A stretch of 15,040 bases of DNA from Rhizoclosmatium globosum (lineage: Eukaryota; Chytridiomycota; Chytridiomycetes; Chytridiales; Chytriomycetaceae), in NCBI GenBank assembly GCA_002104985.1, contig MCGO01000409.1, forward strand, positions 1 through 15,040, read 5' to 3'. Under the pieces are notes generated by a model. It saw only the letters and a program-made list of their open reading frames with translations. It was not told the origin of the DNA and did no database searches. Made by a program: the position numbers and the translations under genes. Shown one piece after another: positions 1 to 9,200 of the stretch. Positions within the stretch are counted from its first letter, which is position 1. Each line of letters begins with the position of its first letter.

Positions 1-85
1 GTCCCGAAACTGCTGCGACTGTTTGTCGGATCGGTTCATAGCGAAACTTCTTCTTGTTCGAATCGTCCTCGTTGTTGGCTGACAT
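1..85 (-). CDS. 5' end of an unidentified gene, running off the left edge
   Basis: Reading the minus strand from an ATG at 85-83 gives 28 codons without a stop before the window ends. The peptide starts MSANNEDDSNKKKFRYEP and continues IRQTVAAVSG. A charged, low-complexity head followed by a small-residue, helix-like stretch looks like a real protein N-terminus. The end vaguely resembles the start of the first membrane helix of mitochondrial carriers, but 28 residues are too few to assign a family. The ATG lies only 56 nt past the stop codon of alpha-mannosidase copy A, on the same strand, so its promoter would overlap the 3' end of that gene. The start could also be an internal Met. Confidence 0.45.
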   Translation of the reverse strand, partial: MSANNEDDSNKKKFRYEPIRQTVAAVSG

Positions 86-141
86 GGACTTCTTTTGGAA
101 AACAATGTTTATGACAAATTACTAAACTTCACATAATTCCA
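86..141. other. very short intergenic region (56 bp)
   Basis: This is all that separates the stop of mannosidase copy A (142-144) from the ATG of the next minus-strand gene (85). It is AT-rich and has no AATAAA on the minus strand. It must hold the 3' UTR of copy A and much of the core promoter or leader of the next gene, unless the two transcripts overlap. Confidence 0.5.
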
Positions 142-3100
142 TCAATTAGGACCAATCAACAAACGGACAGTCACAATCTGGAATGGAGCGAAAGGAATCA
201 CAAGGTTCTTTCCATCCTCAACAGTAACAGCGTCCTCCATATCTTCCAAAATATTACAGAATCGCGCTTCCTTGATATTAAAGAGGCTGGAGACGGTGTT
301 GTTAGCTGCTTCACAAAGGCAGAACAGAACGCTTACGTTCAATGGTGGCGATCCCGCGACCTCCATAAGCTTCATAGAATCTCAAAACAACATCAACTTG
401 TCCATTTTTGCCAGTAACACGAGCATCTTCCGCAACCTTGACTGTATCCAAAACAAAGTTTTCTTTGCTGACAGTGAAAAACTCCTTCGCCAGCAACCCA
501 GTTGGGCTCACCAAGGTAGGGCTGGAAGTAGATGTTAGCTCTCATATCAAAGATTACTCTCAATATATTGACTCAACTGAACGATTGGCTTCTCGTTGTA
601 CTGGTAAGCTTTCTTGACAACGTCACTTTCAAGGAATGCACCCTTGTGAGCATACAACGCAAATCTAAATTCGTGAATCTCCATGTCCGTGGTGTCATCT
701 GGAGCCTTTGGCGAACGGAGGAGTGACATTCGCATCACTCCACCCTTTGTAGAATATCCATACTTGCTGTCATTCAACAAAGCAACACCGAAGCCGTATT
801 CAGACAAATCAGCATATCGATGCCCGCACACTTCGAAGCGAGCGAGATCCCTGTTAGTTAATGTTAGTATTCTGCACAAAGCACATTTCGGGTGACTCAC
901 CAACTGGTATTGTAATGAGTGGGTCTTTGGATGTATCCAAATTGGGTCTCGTATGTCGCATAATCGCAATTTACGTTCAGAGGGAACTCGACTTTCTACT
1001 CAACAAGTGTCAAAAGTTGTGCAAATTAACGTTCAAGGGTCTCACCAAGCAAATACGGTTTTCACGCCAGTCAACCTTGTTCTCGAACTCAATCTTTCCA
1101 TCAGCCGCCGTGATGATGATCCTCTGCTCCAACCAACTCAATTCAGTCAAAGGATGCTTGACAGCCAAGACAACACGAAGTGGGCCAGCCTCAACAAGAG
1201 CAGCCACTCCCAGACCGGCATCCCAAGCCTTTTCCAAGTGGTATACTTCGATATCCAAGCATCCCAGAAAATTGGAATGTCTTCAAAGAGTTTGAATACG
1301 TTTCCAAGTTGATCGGGAGCAATCGCTTCATGGCTGTCGTAGTATTGATAGTTAAATAGACCAATTAAGAGCATGCGCGGTAACTCACTCTGATTCTCTT
1401 TCGTAAAGAGAAACAAGACGTCCATGCTTATCAAATTTGGCTCGAATGAAGTTGTTCTCGATTTGGAACCCAGGCCCTTCAACAACTGCGACAATATTTA
1501 AATCGAAGGGTTTCAACGACTGAATCATACTAACCGCTAACAAAGCCATCAGCATTCGTTTGAGTTGTAGGAACCGTAATTTGCTTCACTGAAAAAACGT
1601 TACTATATCAAAAGTATCCCATTAAACTCACCTGTGACAGGCGCGAAACCAGCTGGCTTGTTTCCAAGAGCAAACGTTTGAACCGACCCAGATCCAACGT
1701 TGTCCACTGATTTGGTTGTCAGAGTCCGAAACATAATAATTAAACAACCGCACCGTAGACAAGCGCATGATTGCTTGAGCCAAATTGCTGCCAGGTAGAA
1801 GCGCCATACAATTGAGCTCCTGGAGTGAGTTCTGAAAGGTTCACTTCAACAAGAGTCGCGTCAATTGGCCAACTTGTGGTGTTGACAATAGCGACGGCTG
1901 CAATTACTCGTCAGTGTATCAATAACGCCAATGATAGAAACATACCTTGACTTGTAGCCTTATCTTTTCCAGCCGTAGATCCCAACAGAGCCTTCAAAGC
2001 GTCAGCCTTCAACTTGTTTCCACTCTTCTCAATATCCTTGTAGAAGGCAGCAGCGTCATCGTACACCATCTTGATTGAAGAACCAGGCAAAACGTCATGG
2101 AACTGGTTCAACAAAACAAGCTTCCACAAGCGGTCAAGTTCGGCTTTCGGATACGTGAAACTAGAGCTGTTCTTGTGCGGGTTCGCGAGTGCCAATGTCG
2201 ACAAAAATTCGACTTCACGAAGGAGGATTTCAGACTTTCGGTTGCCTTTCTTGATAAGACCGTGGGATGTGTACTGCAAAACGAATGGGTCAAAATGGTT
2301 GTTCACCAACAACAACTGACAAAAACTCACTGTTCCTCGGTGAAGCTCGAAATACAATTCGCCTTTCCAACGAACTAAATCGTGGCTTGTGGCGTCCAGC
2401 TCCTTGTAGAACTCGCCTGGGTCACAGTTTTGGACTTGAGCAGGCAAACCTTCGACATTGCTCAAAATTTCTAAACGTTTGATCATAGTGGCCAATGGAC
2501 CACCTCCACCATCTCCATTTCCATACAAGAAGATCGACTTGCTCGAGTAGGCTTTGTCTTTGTTGTTGTGGACACTGGTTTATTATATGTTAGCAACACA
2601 TACGATGAAACAGCTTTACTTGTTACCTTCGAACGATTTCACCAACGTTACATTGTCCGATATAAGTATCAGCAGGTGCAAAGTGGGTGAGAATTTCGGT
2701 ATTGTCGAGGCTGTGCCAAAATATAGTCAGATCTTCCACCAATGACCAATTTTTAATTTACCCAGCCCATTTGAATGTAGTATGAGGGAACTTGTTGATG
2801 TTGTTCCAGCTGATCTTCTGAGTGAAGAAGTATTTCATTCCTTCAAAAATAACATTTAGCATCCATGCAATATTATGCATCAAATAACTTACCAGCTGAA
2901 TTCGAAATCTGAGGCAATTGAGCAGAGTAGCCGAAAGTATCTAGATTCCAAAAGTAGTCAGGAACGAACTGGTAAGTGGAGAAAGCCGACCTGGCAACCA
3001 AAACACAGTGCAACGCTTTCCAAAACGACTCTCAAAGAATCTTTGCCTAATTTTGATAATTAGAACCGAACTTCACTTCAAATTGAGTACGTACCCGTAA

Positions 3101-4525
3101 AGAAACTGTCTGCACAAAGCCTCTCCACTCGGCATATTACAGTCCATCTCAACCCAAGTTCCACCAACCGGGAGAAACTGACCCTTCTTCGAGAACTCTT
3201 GCATTTCTTTGAAAAGAGCGGGATAAAGCTGTTCAACCCATTCAAATTGCTGCGCTTGCGAAGCAGTAAATGTGAACTTTGGGTTCGACTTCATAAAATT
3301 GATTTGACGCGACCAAGAACGTGCAGCCTTGCGCTTAGTTTCATCGAATGGCTGAAATAGAGGTTAATAAACGATTAAGACGATAGAGTGATCATACCCA
3401 TAACCAGGCTGGTTGCGTCAATGGGGAAAAGTAGATTTAAGTGACAGTAAAGAGCAGTGATTCCACTCACCAGTATCGATATGGCAGTTTCCAACAGCAT
3501 AAATCTGGTGAAGTGAACGACCTGTTGACTTACGGTCTTCAAAGAACTTGACGGCAATTGCGTGAGCTTCCTTCAAGGCTCTATTTTTTGAAAGTCAGCC
3601 CTATGCTCGCAATATTCGATTAAGTATTACTCATCGTTTCTCAAGCGAAACGCGTTGATGATGCTGTCGGCGTGATACAATGCATCAGCGTTGATTTGCC
3701 ATTCTTGTGGAGTATCCTTCACAATCTCTGTCATCAGCTTAAAGTAAGTCATGAGCTCGTAACCATATTTGTTGCGGACTGAGATATCAGCCATTTTCAA
3801 GCGGTAGTTAATGTTCATGTCTGGGAACGGACTTGCGGCACCAGCAATACCGCCCCGCCCAAGACAGGCCATTTCGAGGTAGAATTCAAATCGCTGTTTT
3901 AAATACTTATTTAGCTCCAAAGAAGAAACACTTATTTCGACATACATCTCCTGTTTTCGCATTCTTGGTCAACAAATAGTCAACGTGACGATCGTCCTCG
4001 TTTCCGCCAGTCAATCCAGTCAGTGGTTCTCCCTTCACAGACCAAACCATAACTTCATTCGCAGCATCAAATTCAAAGAGAACTTCTTCACCGGCAAACT
4101 CAGCAGGAATCAAAATATCCACCTTATTGCCACCGGGTTAAACCTTAATGTGAGATACAATGCTAATTACCTTGAACCAGAAGGTAGCAAGTGCTGAAGG
4201 CAAAATGTAATAAGAATAAGAATAACGGTGGCACACGGAACTAAGCATCGACTTACTCGGCCCAAACCATTCGCCAACCTTGTCGCTTTATATTCCCCTT
4301 CATCGCCTCTTCAAATGAAATGCGTTTGAGATCCGGAACTGGAAACACTTTGAGCGTAACTGCATTTCCACTTCGTTTCTTCCAAAGAGCCGAATTGAGA
4401 TTCACATCTTCAAATTGGCCTCGTTGGACAAACTTGTTGAATCGCTCAATTGTAATATCCCGGTGCTTCTGGAGCGTGTTGAGATTGTTGCTCAGGGGCT
4501 GCTTGGTAGTCCCAAAGCGTTGCAT
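142..4525 (-). CDS. alpha-mannosidase (GH38, Ams1-type), copy A; frame-disrupted as written
   Basis: This is a class II alpha-mannosidase that hydrolyses terminal alpha-D-mannosides; the family includes the yeast vacuolar/cytosolic enzyme. I place 22 exons at 4525-4257, 4193-4171, 4122-3946, 3893-3631, 3580-3471, 3408-3398, 3351-3095, 3046-2991, 2940-2893, 2840-2762, 2710-2627, 2574-2331, 2273-1946, 1897-1754, 1706-1632, 1588-1535, 1485-1389, 1333-1046, 995-901, 850-578, 521-337 and 286-142. Visible motifs are [55 protein letters not shown] and [11 protein letters not shown]. Four single-base deletions relative to copies B and C break the frame: two in exon 1 (4280-4281 and 4295-4298), one in exon 18 (1255-1256) and one at the end of exon 21 (338-339). 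Read literally, translation stops at a TGA early in exon 3 after about 104 residues. Everything else is open and conserved, so this is either a very young pseudogene or an intact gene with assembly errors in short homopolymers. Confidence 0.85.
3398..3408 (-). other. 11-nt microexon (exon 6) of mannosidase A
   Basis: On the minus strand the 11 nt follow CAG and precede GTATGA. With the last base of exon 5 they code Ala-Trp-Leu-Trp, completing HIDTAWLW of the GH38 metal site. Without it the frame is lost (11 is not a multiple of 3). The same exon sits at the same place in copies B and C. Confidence 0.88.
4171..4193 (-). other. 23-nt microexon (exon 2) of mannosidase A
   Basis: On the minus strand, CTTCAG precedes it and GTAATT follows. 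With the last base of exon 1 it codes TLATFWFK, matching the family motif that ends in TFWFK, before VDILIP of exon 3. Confidence 0.85.
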
Positions 4526-4545
4526 TTGGAATGGGAAATTATTGT
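4243..4545. repeat. exon-1 repeat, copy in mannosidase A
   Basis: This 303-bp block matches 8770-9078 with no substitutions that I can see. It has three indels: a missing ATCG in intron 1, one base missing from a T run and one from a C run. It starts about 20 bp upstream of the ATG and ends about 14 bp inside intron 1. Sequence on both sides is diverged. Confidence 0.9.
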
Positions 4546-4712
4546 GCAGAATTTCCCTTGGAATTACCCAGAATTATTCAGAATTATAGAAGAAAAAATC
4601 CCGCGTGAGAACAGGGACGCTTACTCAATTTATGAGGCAAATACCAAGTGAACGAAACACCATCTTTATATAACCTTCTCGTTCAATGCAAAAAACATAC
4701 TTCGATCAAGTT
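4526..4712 (-). promoter_or_regulatory. 187-bp intergenic region: 3' UTR of copy B and promoter of copy A
   Basis: This is the whole space between the stop of copy B and the ATG of copy A. It contains a TATATAAA on the minus strand at 4672-4665, 140 nt upstream of the copy A start, which is a plausible TATA box. The last 20 bp before the ATG belong to the exon-1 repeat. No clear AATAAA for copy B was seen. Confidence 0.5.
4665..4672 (-). promoter_or_regulatory. putative TATA box of mannosidase A
   Basis: TATATAAA read on the minus strand. Its position implies a 5' UTR of roughly 100 nt. Confidence 0.4.
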
Positions 4713-7700
4713 TTACTTGGGGCTAACCAGTAAGCGAACAGATACAATCTGGAATGGCTTGAAAGGAATCACAAGAGTACGCCCTTCCTCAACAGTAACA
4801 GAGTCCTCCAAATCTTCCAAAATATTACAGAAATTCGCTTCTACAATATTGAACAAGCTACAGAAATCGGTTAGTATCGCCGAAAGACGAGGAGAGTGGA
4901 CTCACGTTTCAACTCTGGCCACCCCACGACCTCCATAGGATTCATAGAACCTCAAGATAATGTCAACTTTTCCTTTTCCTTCAGCGACGCGAGAATCTTC
5001 AGCAACTTTGACTGTGTCCAGTACAAAATTGGCTGCACTACTAACGAAAAACTGTTTTTCAACCAAGTTCTCAGGATCCACCAAAAGAGGGCTGTTCTCA
5101 GTTCATGAGTCGAGAGAAGATAAACCCAGCGTATACTCAACTGGACAATCGGCTTTTCGTTATACTGGTATGCTTTGTTTACAACGTCGCTCTGGAGGAA
5201 CGAACCTTTGTGGGGATACAATGCAAATCTGAACTGATGAATTTCCATGTCGGTGGTGTCGTCAGGACCTTTGGGCGAACGAAGGAGTGACATTCGCATT
5301 ACACCACCTTTTGTAGAGTATCCGTACTTGCTATCGTTCAACAGGGCAACACCGAAGCCGTATTCCGACAAATCTGCATATCGATGACCGCAAACTTCAA
5401 AGCGAGCGAGATCCCTTTTCCCAATGTATTAGGTTTAAGAAATCAGAATGACGTAGACTTACCAACTTGTGTTATAATGTGTGGGTCTTTGAATATAACC
5501 AAATTGCGTTTCGTACGTTGCATAATCGCAATTGACATTGAGAGGAAACTCGACTTTCTGCTCAGAGTGTGAGGAACTCCATAAATTTCACCACGAACAT
5601 ACCAAACAAATACGGTTCTCGCGCCAGTCAACCTTATTCTCAAACTCGATCAACCCGTCAGCCGCAGTAATGATAATTCTTTGCTCCAGCCAACTCAATT
5701 CAGTCAGTGGATGTTTTACACACAAAACGACACGAAGTGGGCCAGCTTCTTCGATAGTAGCCAATCCAAGGTCAGCGTCCCAGCCTTTCTCCAAATGATA
5801 CGCTTCAATGTCCCAGGCATCAAAGTAAATTGGAATATCCTCAAACAACTTGAATACATTTCCGAGCTGATCAGGAGCAATGGTTTCGTGCCTGAAAATT
5901 GTTAAAAATCACACGCTGCGTTCAAATGGTGCCTACTTTGTGCTTTTCTCTAGTAGAGACACAAGACGCCCGTGTTTGTCGAACTTGGCGATTATAAAGT
6001 TGTTTTCAACTTCAAAACCAGTGTCCTCGTCAACTGATATGATGGTCAGTAATGACAAACGTCCATCGCTGCTTACCATTTACGAAATCATCTGCATTAG
6101 TCTGACTTGAAGGAAGAATAATTTGCTGGACTATAATGGAGAAATGTAAACAACCACAGCCCGTACAAACACCATTCAAACCTTTAATTGGGACGAAATT
6201 CGAAGGCTTATTTCCGAAAGTAAACGTCTGAATTGATCCAGCGCCAAGATTGTCGACTTAAGATTTCGTCAGACTTTATCATCCAACAAAACGTCAAACC
6301 ATAAACTAAAGCATGTCCGCGCTTCGACAATTGTTGCCAAGTGAAATCTCCATGCAGTTTGACACCAGCAGAGAGTTGAGTCAAATCAACTTCCACAAGT
6401 GTCGCGTCGATGGGCCAACTTGTGGTATTGATGATTGCAACAGCTGTGCAATGTTCATTAAAGGAATCCCAACAAACCAACACATACCCTGACGCAAAGT
6501 TTTGTTTGCACTCGAAAAGTGGCCCATCAACGCTTGAAGTGCCTTTTCCTTCAGTTTCTCACCCGTCAAAGTCACATCCTCATAAAAGCGAATCACATCG
6601 TCGTACACCAGTTTCAGCGAGGAGCCAGGAAGGACATCATGGAACTGATTCAATAATACTAGCTTCCAAATACGTTCTAACTCAGCAGAAGGATAAACAA
6701 AGCCAGGAACTTGATTATGTGGGTTTGCAAGTGCCAGCGTCGACAGGAATTCCACTTCTCGAAGGAGGATTTCACATTTACGATTATATTTTTTGACTAA
6801 GCCGTGAGATGTGTACTGAATGATTGACGTTTTAGATGTTGTGCGGAAATACCCATTCCCTTACAGTTCCGCGATGAAACTCGAGATACAATTCTCCTTT
6901 CCATCGATTCAAATCACGGCTTGTGGCGTCCAATTCTTCGAAGAAACGAGCTGGGTCACAGTTTTGAATTGTCGCAGGCATTCCTTCAAGGTTTCCCAAA
7001 TGTTCCAAGCGCTCAATCATTGGGTACAAAGGACCGCCTCCTCCATCTCCATTTCCGTAAGAGTACATGGATTTGTTGCTGTAGGCTTTGTCTTTGTAGT
7101 TGTGGACACTTTGGAATGCAGGGTGAGTCCCGGCAGTTGAGAAAATGTGTGAATAGGTACCTCTTCAGCAAATCGACAACTGTACACTGTCCACCATACG
7201 TGTCTGCAGGAGGAAAATGGCACAGGACCTCCGTGTTGTCCAAACTGGGAGCATCGATCAATAATGGAGTCAAATGAATGCTTCGAATTTACCCCGCCCA
7301 CTTGAAGGTGTTATGAGGAAATTTGTTGATGTTATTCCAGCTGATTTTTTGGGTGAAGAAGTATTTCATTCCTTCAAAGAATTAGGACAACTCTCCAAAG
7401 CCATACGACCTACCCGCTGAACTGGATATTTGAGGAAGTTGAGATGAGTATCCGAACGTATCTAGTTCATTTTGAGATGAGCAACTGTGCGACCCGACAA
7501 GAGATTTCACCTGGAAGCCAGAAAACAGTACATCTCTTTCCAAAGCGGCTCTCGAAGTATCTCTGCCTAATTTTGGTCTTAATATTTGAAATGAAAATTA
7601 GAGAGTTATATCATACCCAAAAAGAAACTGTCGGCACAAGGACTCTCCACTTGTGAGGTTGCAGTCCATCTCAACCCAAGTTCCACCAACGGGAAGGAAC

Positions 7701-9058
7701 TGTCCCTTCTTTTCAAATTCTTGAATATCTTTGAATATCGTTGGATACAGTTCCTCAACCCATGCATACTGCTGAGCCTGAGAGGCGGTGAAGGTGAATT
7801 TCGGGTTCAACTTCATAAACGTAATTTGACGTGACCAAGACCTCCCAGCCTTGCGTTTTGTTTCATCATATGGCTAATGGGGAAGAAGAGATAAATCCAA
7901 AATTCGATGATGAAATATGTTCATACCCAAAGCCATGCTAAGTGAAGCAGATTCGTGAGTGATGTGGGAAAGGATTATAACTGATTTGACTTACCGGTGT
8001 CAATATGACAGTGACCGACTGCATAAATTTGATGAAGAGAGCGACCCTCCTTTTGATGATCGCGGAAGAATTTGGCTGCGATGTCATGAGCTTCCTTTAA
8101 TGCCCTAATTTCTAATTCAAAAGGACGCAACGTATTGTTTACACATACCTTTCATCGTTTACTCTAAACGCGTTGATAACCTTATCAGCATAGTAAAGTG
8201 CATCCCCGTTCAGCTGCCATTCCTGGGGGGTGTCCTTAACCAACATAATCATGAGCTTAAAATACGTCATTAAATCGTATCCAAGCTTATTTCGAACGGT
8301 GATGTCTGCAATGTCCAAACGGAAATTGACATCCGGGTTTGGATGTGGTGAATCAGGGCCAGATAGACCATCTCGGTCATTACATGCCATTTCGAGGTAG
8401 AATTCAAATATCTGATGAGTGTTTAGTTTAGCGTTATTGCTAAGCGCCGAGTAAGATACCTCTCCAGCAACGGCCTTCTCCGTCAACAGGTAATCCACGT
8501 GTCTTCCTTCGCCGCCACCACCGGTTCCAGTCAATCCAGTTATTGGAATTCCCCCCGTTGACCAGACCATGACTTCGTTGCTACAGTCGAATTCAAAGCG
8601 GACCTCTTCGCCCTCAAAGTCAGGTGGAATCACCACAGCCACCTGGCAGGAAACACACTTAGTTGCTGCACTCTTAGCTCTGATTACCAAATACCTTGAA
8701 CCAAAAGGTGGCAAGGACTGCATTATTATAAACCAGGCATTAGTGTTAAGTCCAAGGTGGAGGGGGACAAAGCATCGATCGACTTACTCGGCCCAAACCA
8801 TTCGCCAACCTTTGTCGCTTTATATTCCCCCTTCATCGCCTCTTCAAATGAAATGCGTTTGAGATCCGGAACTGGAAACACTTTGAGCGTAACTGCATTT
8901 CCACTTCGTTTCTTCCAAAGAGCCGAATTGAGATTCACATCTTCAAATTGGCCTCGTTGGACAAACTTGTTGAATCGCTCAATTGTAATATCCCGGTGCT
9001 TCTGGAGCGTGTTGAGATTGTTGCTCAGGGGCTGCTTGGTAGTCCCAAAGCGTTGCAT
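4713..9058 (-). CDS. alpha-mannosidase (GH38, Ams1-type), copy B; complete
   Basis: This is an intact class II alpha-mannosidase (expected EC 3.2.1.24). Exons: 9058-8788, 8717-8695, 8642-8460, 8411-8149, 8104-7995, 7937-7927, 7873-7617, 7566-7511, 7461-7414, 7371-7293, 7244-7161, 7108-6865, 6815-6488, 6443-6300, 6256-6182, 6130-6077, 6033-5937, 5891-5603, 5557-5463, 5414-5142, 5091-4906 and 4857-4713. They total 3315 nt, or 1104 aa plus stop, close to yeast Ams1 in length. Likely zinc ligands are His280 and Asp282 (HIDTAWLW) and His602 ([11 protein letters not shown]); the presumed nucleophile is Asp392 (WLPDTFGYS). Order: N-terminal beta region (about 1-270), GH38 catalytic domain (about 275-550), linker helices carrying NQFHD, then the C-terminal beta domains with [16 protein letters not shown] and [10 protein letters not shown]. 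The N-terminus ([10 protein letters not shown]) is hydrophilic with no signal peptide, which fits cytosolic synthesis and Ams1-like vacuolar delivery. The ATG at 9058 matches the start of copy A; an in-frame ATG at 9223 would overlap the transporter and is unlikely. Confidence 0.92.
7927..7937 (-). other. 11-nt microexon (exon 6) of mannosidase B
   Basis: The sequence CATGGCTTTGG is flanked by TAG upstream and GTATGA downstream. Joined to the final G of exon 5 it codes AWLW, followed directly by PYDET from exon 7. The flanking introns are 57 and 53 nt. Confidence 0.9.
8695..8717 (-). other. 23-nt microexon (exon 2) of mannosidase B
   Basis: TGCAG precedes it and GTATTT follows. With the last base of exon 1 it codes ILATFWFK, giving a continuous [20 protein letters not shown] across three exons. 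Confidence 0.88.
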
Positions 9059-9078
9059 TTGGAATGGGAAATTATTGT
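8770..9078. repeat. exon-1 repeat, copy in mannosidase B
   Basis: This is the 309-bp partner of 4243-4545. It keeps the open reading frame, so it is the better guide to the functional exon 1. It covers the whole of exon 1 and the intron 1 donor (GTAAGT). Confidence 0.9.
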
Positions 9079-9200
9079 TGGTGAATTCAGAATAATAATA
9101 AATAGATGTACTCAAACAAGATTCAGATTCACTATTCTTTATTTCTATTTGTAAATAAAATGGATTTAGGAGTATACCCGATCTAATGCAGAAGAGATTT
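9059..9200 (-). promoter_or_regulatory. 142-bp intergenic region: 3' UTR of phosphate symporter and promoter of copy B
   Basis: AT-rich spacer between the transporter stop and the copy B start. It holds an AATAAA on the minus strand (9143-9138), 58 nt past the transporter stop. No strong TATA box is visible for copy B. Confidence 0.5.
9138..9143 (-). terminator. putative poly(A) signal of the phosphate symporter
   Basis: AATAAA on the minus strand, 58 nt downstream of the TGA at 9203-9201. Confidence 0.45.

Noticed and set aside
306..336. A 31-nt intron after exon 21 of copy A that would avoid one frameshift
   Set aside because: It is shorter than any other intron here (42 or more) and adds seven residues absent from B and C. 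The 50-nt alternative has a GCTAAC branch site followed by CTCCAG at the conserved position.
547..969. A single 140-codon minus-strand frame as an independent small gene
   Set aside because: It is exon 20 of copy A read through its flanking introns; the same exon with the same boundaries occurs in B and C.
4204..4225. Short AATAAG-like repeat as a microsatellite or regulatory element
   Set aside because: Only about three imperfect units inside intron 1 of copy A; too short to mean anything by itself.
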